A stretch of DNA of 64,000 nt from Welwitschia mirabilis (taxonomy: Eukaryota; Gnetophyta; Gnetopsida; Welwitschiales): assembly GCA_051453625.1 (NCBI GenBank), contig JBOZIK010000001.1:255056783-255120782 (forward strand). Reading direction: 5' to 3'. The position numbers were made by a program, and so were the translations under genes. This document shows positions 51,661-63,132 of this stretch, piece by piece; position 1 is the first letter of the stretch; each line of letters opens with the position of its first letter. The notes under the pieces were generated by a model, which saw only the letters and a list, made by a program, of their open reading frames with translations, was not told the DNA's origin and made no database searches.

Positions 51661-51675
51661 ATATATAGTTATAGC

Positions 51676-52314
51676 AATGAATACCAGTGCTAATAATCCT
51701 TCCCTTCCTGCTATCTATGAAGTTAATATTGTAAATAAATATGAATTTACCTATCAAGATTTTATAGCAATGCATGCCATTAGGTTTTTTGTTGGTTCTC
51801 CTCCTTCACCAAGGGATATTTAGCCATGGATTTATAAGACTTAGGAGCTAAAATATTTTTATGTCTCTTCAATTTTTAATCTTTCAAAAGGTATCTTTCT
51901 TTCCCATTTCAAAAAAGGGGTTAATATTAGCTAAGTAATAAATAATAGCCCTCAGTATATTGGTTTGAACTTTCTCTTTCTTAAGTCATGGGTTGAAGGA
52001 TTTTAAGTTACTAATCATACTTCTCTAGAGGTGCTATATGGATCAAATTTTCCAATTTAAAGACCTCACTTCAGCTATTTCTTCCATATTTTTGTAAGAA
52101 TCTTGGAACCTTTAATGTTAAACTAAGGAAATGCATTTGCATTTTTATTGATTTTTCCTCTAAAGCTTCATTGTCAAATGTTTTATTAATAAATACAAGT
52201 TGTGAAATTATTCAGAAGGTAGTTGTATGTATTTAATTATTAGGGAGCTACAATTACTATCATAGTTACTAACATCTCATTCAGTATTATCTCAATGTTA
52301 AGGAGCAAGAAGAG
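51676..52314 (+). pseudogene. LINE ORF1 remnant (DUF4283 and zinc knuckle), 5' part of a split LINE
   Basis: The translation gives GIFLSHFKKGVNIS then NNSPQYIGLNFLFLKSWVEG near 51,885-51,990 (family DUF4283: 'GFFL..F....D....L..GP..I.G..L.L..W'). IWIKFPI near 52,035 matches 'VWV+LPNLP'. SYNYYHSY.HLIQYYLN near 52,250-52,300 is the CX2CX4HX4C zinc knuckle with its cysteines changed to tyrosine (TGT to TAT). ORF1 binds element RNA. The frame runs into KEQEE and is then cut by the LTR at 52,315. It resumes at 60,216. The many stops are the C-to-T type seen throughout. Confidence 0.72.
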
Positions 52315-53783
52315 TATTTTTGGTATAGCACCAAACCATATTTAACTAGGTGATAACCTAGTATTATTATTCCATAAAGATATATGTGGTAACTAAATAA
52401 GAGAAACACAATTATTGTAACTTACAATGAAAAATGAAATAAAACAAAAAAGTAGAGTTTGAGATAAAATTGATTTTTGCTTGGCAATGTAAAGGAATGG
52501 AAATTATTTAAGGATTTAATCTATTTACCTCATACTCCATCTTTGCTCCAATGGTTCTTTTATCCTAAAACATAAACTAAATTATCAAGTCATTAAGGCT
52601 TAGTACAAAGTCATAATCTCATCTACCACATGAGTGTCGGTGAGTTATTTAATCCTCTTGTTACTTCACAGTCCTTCATAATCATAGAAAGTATTAATCA
52701 AAGTTCATAAGATCCATTAAACAATAGTAACTATAAAATCACTTAAGTAATTTTAAATACTCACTTAGTAGGATAGAATTTGAGAATTGAGTAAGTTTTA
52801 TCTAAAATCATTGGCACCTATTTCTATACATTAACAATGAAAGAATAAAACCTACTTAATAACTAGCCTTACCTAAAGATTGCTAATGTCAAATGAGTTG
52901 TTGAATAACAATGGAAGGAATTAAACTAATTCTTGTATTAAAATTTTAAAATACACATTATATTAAATAAAGAAATAAATGAAGAAGAATAACTCTTCAA
53001 CTAGCCTTAAATCATTCCACCCCTAAGAAAGATGATTAGAGCACCATGATGTCCTATCCTCTAAGTCTTTCCCACATTGAACTAATCAAATGATGTTTAC
53101 AATGGGCATTCAAGGTTCTTTCATAGATGATAAAAGGCTTAGAGAGCTTTTCATGATTGTGTTAGGTGTTGTCATGATGTGTTAGGTGGGCAGTTACATA
53201 AGGAGGATTACTTTAGGGTAGTTACATAAGGAGGAAGTTATAATTTTTTGCATGTATTCACAAGAAAAAAATCTCTATCTTCTTATGCAAACATGATGAC
53301 AACATGTCCTTTAACTGCTCATGATGCTATCAATCAATACCATGTCATGTATATTTCACATGATCATCCTCATTATGCCACATATTGCTATGATATATTG
53401 TATTATGCTTCTTCCATATCTTGTCAAGTTTAAAGATTTGTTCTAGATTATTTTTGACTTAGCCCATAAGTAAAATGTAATTAATTCTTTCAATTATTAC
53501 AAGATTATGAGATTAGTGCAATTTTTTCTTAATATGCTAACATAGCCAATAGTTCTAGCCAGTGGCACTAGCATTATTTACTAGTTTATCATAAAGTTTT
53601 GCATTGATCTCCACAATACAGCAACAAACCTGCTCATGTTAAGGGAATGTCCATAATTTCATGAGAAATAATAAAAATGATAGAAAACATTAATATGTCA
53701 TAAAATAATATGTTTTACTATTTCTTCTTATGCTAAATTGGTCAATTATACGGGTTTGTAATGTTAATTTTTAGATGTAAACA
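52315..53783 (-). mobile_element. R2 LTR, 3' LTR (minus-strand sense)
   Basis: A 1,469-bp copy matching 58,732-60,215 throughout: GTATAGCA...AACTAGGTGA, AACCTAGTATT near 52,351, CACATGAGTGTCGGTGAG near 52,627, TTACAATGGGCATTCAAGG near 53,097, a direct repeat GTTACATAAGGAGGA (53,192 and 53,221), ACCTGCTCATGTTA near 53,628, and TAATGTTAATTTTTAGATGT near its end. Its TATA region (about 53,114-53,127) is decayed relative to the partner. The 61-codon frame at 53248-53433 is part of the LTR. Confidence 0.82.
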
Positions 53784-54059
53784 TATCCCCTAGCCAGACT
53801 TTTGCTAGTCTCTTAGCAAAAAGTTAATCAAGATATGGTGAGCATGAAAATATTATCTAAGTAAAATGATAGGTAAGAAAATGATATGATATTTTTAAAA
53901 CATTTTAATCAAATTTTAACAAATAAGGCATAAAAATTAAAAAAATTAAGTGAAAATAAATGTTATGCCTCCAAACCAAAACTAAACTTTATCCTTAAAG
54001 TTACAAAGATAGACAATTTAATATAGGGCTTCTAAGAATAATGCTATTACATTGCATGG
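53784..54059 (-). mobile_element. R2 internal region, polypurine-tract end
   Basis: The minus strand next to the LTR reads GCTAGGGGATA then TG, a plausible polypurine tract. The rest is AT-rich internal sequence without readable domains. Confidence 0.5.
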
Positions 54060-55275
54060 TTTTTATACAATTAGCCAAACATCCCACTTGAGTATGTGGA
54101 ACATGCATTATATAAATCTTCTATATAACGAGTGGGGGTTTCGTACGGTGTNNNNNNNNNNNNNNNNNNNNNNNNNNNNNNNNNNNNNNNNNNNNNNNNN
54201 NNNNNNNNNNNNNNNNNNNNNNNNNNNNNNNNNNNNNNNNNNNNNNNNNNNNNNNNNNNNNNNNNNNNNNNNNNNNNNNNNNNNNNNNNNNNNNNNNNNN
54301 NNNNNNNTCTTGATATTTGTATCTACCCGGGACAGCCATATTGGCACCAACCGCTCGTATGACCCCTTACGCTGGAGCACTGTGCATTTTCTACTCACTA
54401 CATATTGGGCTAAACCACTTCGGTTGATGGACTAACGCCAGCTCATGATATGTATGAATCGACCCAATCCACGGGTAGGCTACAGGTGAAGGTTACTGGG
54501 TTGTGGTACTGCTATAGCAGAGTTAAGGTTGTGTGCAAGTGTTATCAAGCAATTACAAGCCAACTAGTTAGTGTAGTAGGTATATAGTGTCAACTAGTAG
54601 TAGCTCCTAGTTGCCAGCATACTAACTTCCTTGCTCTTCCCTATCATACACGCTGACCACAGCTACTGTTCACTTACTTCATTTTGGTTTGGGCCACTAT
54701 GTGGGCTCACTTAATGGGACTAGCTGCTGGTAGTCGACTCCTTTTCCTTGCCCATGCACACTACCATAACTGGGTGTGCCCATGGTACATGGCGCATTCA
54801 CTTGATCCTACCCGATACTATGAACAAACCAAAGTGAGCAAACCAACAACCTCTTGAAGAACTGCCTACCTAAGTACATTCTTCCTACCTCCATATACGT
54901 TTACTATTGCATGTAGACAGGCTCCGTATTCATATATTCTACCCCAGCTACATGGACACCCAACTTGAGTATGTGGAATATGCAGTATATAAATCTTCTA
55001 TATAATGAGTGGGGGTTTCGTACGGTGTATGCATGAGTGAGCTGCCAGCCGAGGAGCGAGGATGCAATAGTTAGTTCACCCCTCCCGACACCTCGACCCC
55101 TATTGATGCAGCTGACAAATTAAGTACCTCGACCCCGCTACTGAGCTACCTTTGTGACCTCTCTATATAACCCTTCCGTCGTACCTGCCTTGGCTATAAA
55201 GGGCTCAATTGACAGGATGGATGAAGGCAGCTACTAGTTATGTGACGCTGGCTTGGTGCAGTCACGTACGATTAC
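54060..55275. other. Compositionally foreign block (GC-richer, CpG-bearing) with 880-bp repeat
   Basis: Between about 54,060 and 55,275 the sequence changes abruptly: far more G and C, many intact CpG and CHG sites (for example CCACGGGTAGG, GCCGAGGAGCGAGG, CCTTCCGTCGTACC), and none of the C-to-T wear of its surroundings. A 73-bp segment starting at about 54,079 (ACTTGAGTATGTGGAACATG) recurs at about 54,960 with few changes, both containing ATATAAATCTTCTATATAA and GTGGGGGTTTCGTACGGTGT, so there is a direct repeat of about 880-bp period. The first copy is cut by 156 N. No convincing ORF is seen. It might be organellar DNA, a young non-autonomous element with terminal direct repeats, or a tandem satellite. 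I could not decide. Confidence 0.7.
54152..54307. other. Assembly gap (156 N)
   Basis: A run of N of unusual length immediately after the first copy of the repeated segment in the GC-richer block. Frames that cross it have no meaning. Confidence 0.99.
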
Positions 55276-58200
55276 AAATAATTTTATGAATGTATTTAGT
55301 GAAAACAATGAAATGTTAGGGAAAATCAAACATGAAACCTAATGAAAATGCACATTCACAAATTCCAAAGATAGACTACCTAAGTTAATGACCACATTTA
55401 TTGAAAATTTCTCAAATTTTATTTTAAATTTAAAAGGTGTCATAGTATTAAATAAAGAAAATATCCTCTAAGTAAACCTATAAGTAATCAAAAATCAATT
55501 AAAATATGTCCAAGTACATATATTAAAGAAAGTAAACACAAAAGGGTCTCCCAATTCCACCTTTTAATTCCAATTTTACCTTTTTCATAGTTATGCTTTA
55601 TTTCTTATTTTAAACATGTTGATATAATTAAGCACCTAGTGTTATAACATCTCCTTCCAACAAAGTTAAGCGTGTTAATGTATGAAGGATTTAGTGTTGC
55701 ATTGCTAGTGAGAATTTATATCCCGTTTCAGTTGAACATGTCATAAAATAAATCACTAAAGCTACATCAGTAGTGAGCATCCATAGACCTGATCCAGTTA
55801 ACTAAAACCATTTTTTAATTGATCATTTTATTATGTGTTTTTTATATAGATTATATTTTATTTTATTCTAATCACTGCTTCTTACATTTAATTTATTTTG
55901 ATTCACATAAAGGCCTTGTTGGCTCATTAGTCTAATCAAGATAATCTTATCCCTATAATATGCTTTGAAAACATGAAACATAGGATGATAGTAGATGTCA
56001 CCTTAGTTCAATCACATTTTTTAATTAGAAGGCCTTAAGTGAAACTACCCTTAATAAGTTAACTCAAAAATTAAAAAAAAAACTTTGTCTTGAAAAACTA
56101 CAGGTAAACTTAAAATATACCTATTTTAAAATGATAATGTAATTACTTATTAATGGTTTATTTCATTAAGAATCATTATCTAAAATCATCTAATCTAAGG
56201 AACTCATGAGTAGGTAGAAGAAGAGAATGATTGATGAAGTTTATTAGGTGGTGAAAAATGGAAAGTGATGGATGAATAGGCTTGAGGCAATGGTGATCTA
56301 TTTTGTGATGTGATTGAAATTTTGGATTTTCTACCTAAAAATGTTTAAGGTGATGATTATACAAGTGAAAGTGCTTTATTGGTTTAAGGTAAGAAAGGGC
56401 ATCAAGCACAAATTTTTTTAACATTTTTAATTTTTTTAAACTAAAATCTATTCTAAAAGGATAATTTACATTAAATGAAAAATCTAATTTAAAGTCATAT
56501 AATGAACCTAAACATTTTGCAAGGGATATTCCAAGGTGCTACAAGCATGAAGGTTCATAATAATGAATGAAATGATTGGATGATGTATCAAAATTATATA
56601 ACACATTTAAAGATAAAAGAGAATACTCATAAACATTTATGCATAAATCCATAAAAGTAGGAAAAATATTAACCTTAATAGTAAAACCAATGCATTCAAA
56701 ATTAAAAACTATCAATCCTTTAGCCTATTTTTACTTTTCTAACAACTCATGCAAGACATTCTTTTATGATGAATAAAAATATATTGGAAATCATTCAAAA
56801 AGTTAAATTATCATTGGGAGAAATATTAGAAGATGATTCCAAAGCAAAAGATGGTTTATCTTCATTATTAAATCTTAGGTGTTGCTTGAAAGATAAAGAT
56901 GAGAATGACATAATTAGCTCAAGCGTTTGTTGACAAAAAGATGAAGGCTCTTCATAGGGTGAATCATGTAATGACTTTTGATTAATGTTCTTCTCTTTAA
57001 TAAGTTAATTGAGGAATTCTTCCTTATAAGGTTGTGAAAATTACAATGGTTGTAGTTTAATGTTTATTCATCAATGTCACTTATTAAATCATCCTCTATT
57101 GTGTAGCTTTCCAATTTGTAATCTTTGGCAAATAGTTTCTTATTTACTATTGATTAATTATCATAGAATTATCTAGTCCTACTTTGAAGTATAACCTAGA
57201 TGCACTAATTAATCACTCTCTAAGACATGTTAAAACTCAAGGTCCTCATAGTTTTTTTCATAGGTTTCATCATGGTTCTCTTCAAGGATTTCTTCCTCAT
57301 TCTTAAGGGATCTAGTTTGGATTTTATTAATTTCCGTTTTATTAATTCTTTTAAGATTTTTAATACTCATAAGTTCATGGAATTTAGGAAGGTTTTTTCA
57401 TTCTTGTTATTAATTTAAAGCCTAAATATTTAATCATTAGTTTGATCTCTTTGTTGAAGGATTTTATTAATGTTTTCCTTATCTTTATTAACAGTTTATT
57501 CTAAAGAATAAGAATGAAATTGAAGCATGTTAGAAGAATATTTAACAAAACCTTCTAAAAATATTTAAAAGGTATCTTCAAAGGAAGGTAAGGTGGTTTA
57601 TTAGGTGTATAATAATAACAGATAGTGATCAAAGGATAAAATATATTGATATAAAGATTAAGGTTAAGGATCAAAGGACAATGAATATGAATAGGATGAT
57701 GAATAATAAGGATTGTAATGATTGATGAAATCAAACTCCTAATGCTTAATGTATAGATTTTGAGATTCAAATTTGCAAGGGGGTTGATCTATATATGAAT
57801 AGGGTTGAAGATACTCTTTAAATATTTTTCTTAATTAAATGAAGTCTCCTATAGTGTGGTTTTACTAATTAGTATTTTAGAAATTGTATGGATAAAGAGG
57901 TGGAAGCTTAGAATGTTTTTAAAATGTATTAGAAGATCATCTCATTTATCTAAGTGTATAGAAAATGAATTACAATTTAGAATAAAATTTCACATTTTCT
58001 TGACTTTATTTGTAGTTTTAGAGAAAGCTTGTAATTAGAAAAGTTTTAAGTAGTCCATAAGAGGTTTTAATCAAAGTTACAAAATATTCAAGACAAGAAT
58101 GCTGGTGGCACTATTCAAGAAAGGCAACAGCACTAGTGGTTTTCAGCAGAATAGTCTGAGAAACGATAGTGATCTAGTTGAGGTCTATGTGACAAGTTTC

Positions 58201-58708
58201 AAGTTGTACAGTCTAAGAAATTTTTGATAAAAATTAAAACCAACTACAACTTAATCAAATTAAACCTAAAAAATAAACCTTTATGTTTTTTCATTTAATT
58301 AAAATTTTTAACAAAAATAAAAAATAAATTATGACTAAAACATTTATATAAATTTATAGAAATCCAAAAATACATAAGAAAAATTATTAGAGTTTAAAAT
58401 CTAGTATTTTTCCTGCTTTTAATCTTAGTTTTTTTAATACCTATAGGAAATTTATTAGATCTATAACATGAGAAATAAATTTTCCAATTAGAATAAAAAC
58501 TAAACAAAGCTTAGAAAGCATATCAGTTTGGATTTCATTGAAAAGGGTCACTACTAATTACTGGAAGGAAAAAAACACACAAAGAAAAGAAAAAAGGATT
58601 AGTTCAAGTTTCACTAGAAATGGACCAGTACCTATCACTAGAAAAATAAACTAATGAAAAATTAAACTAAAAATAATCATGTACTCTTGAATAGCTACTA
58701 TGCCAATA
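55276..58708 (-). mobile_element. R2 internal region, eroded gag-pol part
   Basis: This is sequence between the foreign block and the primer site. On the minus strand a fairly continuous but stop-broken frame can be read about 57,300 to 56,500 (for example SLHDSPYEEPSSFCQQTLEL and SFSSLSFKQHLRF), in the place expected for gag-pol of an element primed at 58,709. I could not assign domains. Frames at 57227-57418, 57555-57770 and 57856-58038 are short and unsupported. Confidence 0.4.
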
Positions 58709-58726
58709 TACCTAGCAATAATGCTA
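58709..58726 (-). mobile_element. Primer-binding site (tRNA-Asp) of R2 element
   Basis: The plus strand reads TACCTAGCAATAATGCTA; plant tRNA-Asp ends TCCCCGGCAACGGCGCCA. Ten of 18 positions agree, seven differences are C-to-T or G-to-A, and one is a transversion. It ends five bases before the LTR at 58,732, as usual for this class. Confidence 0.75.
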
Positions 58727-58731
58727 AAATA

Positions 58732-60215
58732 TGTTCATCGTATAGCAATGAACCAAATCTAACTAGGTGAGAACCTAGTATTGTTCTTCCATAGGGATAA
58801 ATGTGGTAATTAAATAAAAGAAATAAGATTATTCTAACTTACAATAAGAAACCAAATAAAATCGAAAAGAAAAATTTAAGATAAAATTGATCTTTGATTA
58901 ACAACTCAAGATAATGAAGATGCTTGAAGGATTTAATCGATTTACCCCACACTTCACCTACTCTAATGATTCCTGTATCTTGAAACATAAAATAAATTAT
59001 CAAGTTATTAAGACTCTATGTAGAGACATAATCTCATTCACCACATGGGTGTTGGTAAGCTATTAAATTCTCTTAATACTTCATTGTCCTTAATAAGCAC
59101 AGAAAGTATGATCTAAAGTGTATAAGTTCCATCTAATAATAGCAACTATGAAATCATAGAACTAACTTTAAATAATTCATTTAATGTAGTAGAACTTGAC
59201 AATTGAATAAGATTCATCTAAAGTTAACTAATACCTATTTCTTTGCATTAACAATGAAAGAATAAAACCTACTTAAAAACTAGTTTTACCCAGATATTGC
59301 TAATACCAAGTGAGTTATGCAATATTAATGAAATGATTTAAATCAATTCTTGTATTAAAATCTAAAACTATGCATTACATCAAATAGAGAAAGAGATAAA
59401 ATAGGATGGCTCCTCAACTAACCTTCAATCATTTTGCCCTTAATAAAGATGATTAGAGTGTCATAACATCCTAGTCTCTAAGGTTTTCTCATATTAAGCC
59501 AACTAAAACATGTTTACAATGGGTGCCCAAGGCCCTTTTATAGACAAGGGAAGTCTTGAATAGCTTTGTTATAATTGTGTTAGCTGATGTTATGATATGT
59601 TAGGTGGGAAATTACATAAGAGGGGTCATTACGGACACTTACATAAGGAGGAAGGGGTTATTTAAGAGTTTTTACATGAGGAGGAAGTTACAATTTTTAG
59701 CATATTATCACAAGAAAAGATTCTTCATCATCTTATGCAAACATGATGATGACATGTCCTCTACTTACTAATGACACTACTAATATATGCCACATCATGT
59801 GTCATCCACATGATCACCCTCATTATGCAACATGTCATTGTGATGTATCATTTTATACTTTTACCATGTGTTTTTAGATCTAAAGATTTATTCTAGATTA
59901 TTTCTAAATTATCTCATAAGTGATATGTGATTAATTCCCTAAATTGGTATAGGAACATGAGATTGGTGAAATTTTTCCTCCAAAGGCCTATAGTGTTGAT
60001 AGTCCTAACTGGTGACACTAACGTTATTTGCTAGATTGTCATAAAATTTTGTAATGATCTCCATAATGCAGCAAAAAAACCTGCTCATGTTAGGGGAATA
60101 TCCATAATTTCATTAAAAATAATAAGAGCCTTATAAAATAATGCATTTTAGTTATTCCCCCATGTTAAATTAGTCAATTATACTTGCTTATAATGTTAAT
60201 TTTTACATGTAAACA
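58732..60215 (-). mobile_element. R2 LTR, 5' LTR (minus-strand sense)
   Basis: A 1,484-bp LTR starting TGTTCATCGTATAGCAATGA and ending ACATGTAAACA in plus coordinates. A good minus-strand TATA box, CTATAAAAGGGCC, lies at 59,531-59,543. Upstream of it in sense orientation are three related direct repeats of ACATAAGGAGGAAG type (about 59,610, 59,637 and 59,671), which look like U3 enhancer repeats. The left LTR keeps two of these. Confidence 0.82.
59531..59543 (-). promoter_or_regulatory. TATA box of R2 5' LTR
   Basis: The minus strand reads CTATAAAAGGGCC, followed by TTGGGCACCCATTGTAAAC where transcription would begin. The partner LTR has a decayed version near 53,114-53,127. Confidence 0.65.
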
Positions 60216-62893
60216 AGAGTCTTCCTATATGCTACCTCCCAAAGATAAAATTGTTCATCTTCCCAAATGTATAAGTGGTAACCATTCATCTTCCACCTCC
60301 AATTTTGATAAAGGAAAAGCTATAGAAGTATTTAAAGATCTTCATAATGGCTAGCACATCTATAAGCATAGATGGTATCCTAAGAACTCACCTAAGGACA
60401 ACAAAACTACTAGTATTATTACTTCTACTAAAACTATTTGTTTGTAGCATGTTCAACCTCTATTCACTGGTGAAGTCTCTTCATATTTTAGAAGTCTTAC
60501 TAGTAAATTACCTTCTATGCATCCTTCAAATATCAACTCCATTGGGGTAATACCTCCTAATCTTACTCTTTTTACTTGATGAATCTATCCTCTTAGAATA
60601 TGAGGGGGTTATTTAACCCTCAATGTAAATTTCAAGTTTAAAAAGTTCTTAGTAGCTATTCCTTTTTTTTTATATTATTTAGTTAAAATAATTTAAGATT
60701 TATGATAATGCTCTCTGATTTTCCTGCAATTACATTACTTTTGGATATATGCTCTTATCCACATCTCATTTCAAAGGGCATGGTGGTTTTGTAGTTATTC
60801 TTCATCCATGATTAGCTCCTACAATTTTAGATTACATTGATATTAATTATAATGTAGCAATATGTCTTTAGATTTTTTGGTAGAATTCTATTTTTATCAT
60901 TGTCTCTATCTATGCTTCTAATAATCCAAAGGATAAAGAGATTCTTTGAAAGGATTTACATGATTTAACAGATGCTACTTGGTTCCTTATGAGTAACTTT
61001 AATAAGGGATATGTCCCTTCTTTTTACATGCTTTAGAGTAGTTAGCTTGAAATGATTTAATTCTCTACTTTCATTTATATGACCATATGGATCTTGTGAG
61101 GATGACTTGCTCTCTATGTTAACTTTGTCCAATAGGCAAATAGAAAAGAATTTGATGCTTAAATGCTTAAATAGGATTTATCTTTCTCATAGTAATCATA
61201 TTTAGTTCACAATCTTGATGATCATCCTATGTACACCATTTTCTCTACAAATGTTTCAGATCATTTTTTCATTATTACTAAACTTTAGAAGTGTAAATTT
61301 ATTCCTCCTAAGATTTTAATTTTCATTCTTAATACTACTTTTTTTCATTATTACTCTACTAAATCTATGATTAATTTCCTCTAATCTATGGTTCGCTTAT
61401 CAAAAATGGTATGAGTTGGTTCTCTTGGTGGAGAAAAAATTGTTATCAAACTTCAAATTCAATCAAAAATTTAATAGATTGATAGCCACTAATTTCAAAT
61501 AAGAGTATTTTACTTGGTTTAAGAAATCTAAATTCATCATTTCATCTCTAGAAAGATATCTTTTTAATGTTATTTTTTAAGAGGCTAATCTAAATGTATC
61601 AACCAAAATTTAGTAAATAAAATCTCAATAGGTTAATTCTCATTACTTTTATTCTTAATTACATTAGCTTTGATATATAATAAGCCTTCTAAATCACTTT
61701 TTAAGATTCTAAAAATTGATCCATCTCTTTCCTAGACTATTCCTCTCATTCAATCTAATGGAGAGAAAAGTTCAAAGATCATTTAAAAATTACAAATATA
61801 TTTTTTTTGAATTTATAAAACTTTTTAATTATGAGCCTAATTTTAATAATAAAAATTATGCTTGAAAAGAGGATAAAGATTTTAACCCTAGTCTTGTATG
61901 AGATAATATGATCTTCCTTCTTGATTAACCTATCTCGTTTGAAGAAATTACTACTACTATAAAGGAAATAAAAGATGATAAGTGTTTTGATCCTAATGGT
62001 CTTCTAGTTGAGTTTTATAAACATTTATGGCATGTGATTATGGCTTATTTTTATGAAGCTCATAAATAATCTCTAGCCTTTATTTCTCTAAGTATTTTTA
62101 TTAATGCTAGTCTAATTAAGTCTATCCCAAAAGGTAAGGGTGGGGATCAAACTAAAGATTGACATCCAATTTCTCTACTAAATGCTTCCGATAAGATTAT
62201 TACTAAATCCTTAAACCAATAGGTGAAGAAGTATGTTCTTTGTAAGATTATCCACCAAAATACAACTTCCTTCATTAAGAATCACTATATTTCAAGTAAT
62301 ATCATTGGTCTTACTAAATCTTGAGAGTGGGAATGTAAATTTGATCAAGATTTGATTTTCCTAAAAATTGATTACTCTAAATACTATTATTGAATCTTCT
62401 AGAATTTCATCTTGAAGATGCTCTAAAAAATTTACTTAGACATGGACTTTTACAACATATTAAGATGCTTTTCTCTGATGTCTTTACTAGGGTTTGTGTT
62501 AATAGTTGTATCTCTACTCTTTTTCAACTCAAGAGATCAATTTATCAAATTTGTTGCTTATCTTCTCGCTTATTCATCATTGTTGATAATGCTCTAGGTC
62601 CTCTCATCAAGTTTCATCTATAATTAAGTTCTCTTTATGAGTTATTCCTTCTTCATCACTCTAGTTAATTTTTCAATGCTCATTTTATTGATGACTCTTT
62701 CTTCTTAATTTACAATGCTTCATTAAATATTAGTTCTCTGCTTTAGTACCTAAAGATTTACTATCAAGCTTTTAGATCTTTTATTAATTAGAAAAAATTT
62801 GCATTTTTTTTCTCTAGACTACTCTCTAATTGCTAGGATTTTGCATCATCTAGCTACATAAGGTTTTTAGCTTTTTGATATGTCATTTGATTC

Positions 62894-62897
<4 letters not shown>

Positions 62898-62962
<65 letters not shown>

Positions 62963-63062
62963 NNNNNNNNNNNNNNNNNNNNNNNNNNNNNNNNNNNNNN
63001 NNNNNNNNNNNNNNNNNNNNNNNNNNNNNNNNNNNNNNNNNNNNNNNNNNNNNNNNNNNNNN

Positions 63063-63131
<69 letters not shown>
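62898..63131. repeat. (CT)n microsatellite containing a gap
   Basis: CT dinucleotides run from about 62,898 to 62,962 and from 63,063 to about 63,131, with 100 N between, followed by six to seven C. It sits inside LINE ORF2 between the FIDD box and the next conserved segment. The Leu-Ser and Arg-Glu frames reported through it are artefacts of the repeat. Confidence 0.97.
62963..63062. other. Assembly gap (100 N)
   Basis: Default-length gap inside the (CT)n tract, so the true length of the microsatellite is unknown. Confidence 0.99.

Positions 63132-63132
<1 letters not shown>

Larger units (their letters stand above)
52315..60215 (-). mobile_element. LTR retrotransposon R2 (7.9 kb, tRNA-Asp primed) nested in a LINE
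   Basis: Two same-orientation LTRs (52,315-53,783 and 58,732-60,215) bound the element. In plus coordinates each starts at or near TGTT(C)AT and ends GTAAACA, giving TG...CA ends. The target duplication is AGAG (52,311-52,314 and 60,216-60,219), perhaps AAGAG. A tRNA-Asp primer site lies inside the right-hand LTR (58,709-58,726), so the element is transcribed from the minus strand. A purine-rich minus-strand sequence (GCTAGGGGATA) abuts the left LTR as polypurine tract. LTR length and primer suggest an Athila-like Ty3/gypsy element. Its gag-pol is too eroded to annotate by domain. It carries a foreign-looking block at 54.06-55.27 kb. Confidence 0.8.

Noticed and set aside
54052-54435. Frames of 72-127 codons in the GC-richer block
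   Set aside because: Most of their length is the 156-N gap; the flanking codons show no domain.
54060-55275. Firm call of mitochondrial or plastid insertion
   Set aside because: The composition fits, but I recognised no organellar gene, rRNA or tRNA in it, so it is left unidentified.
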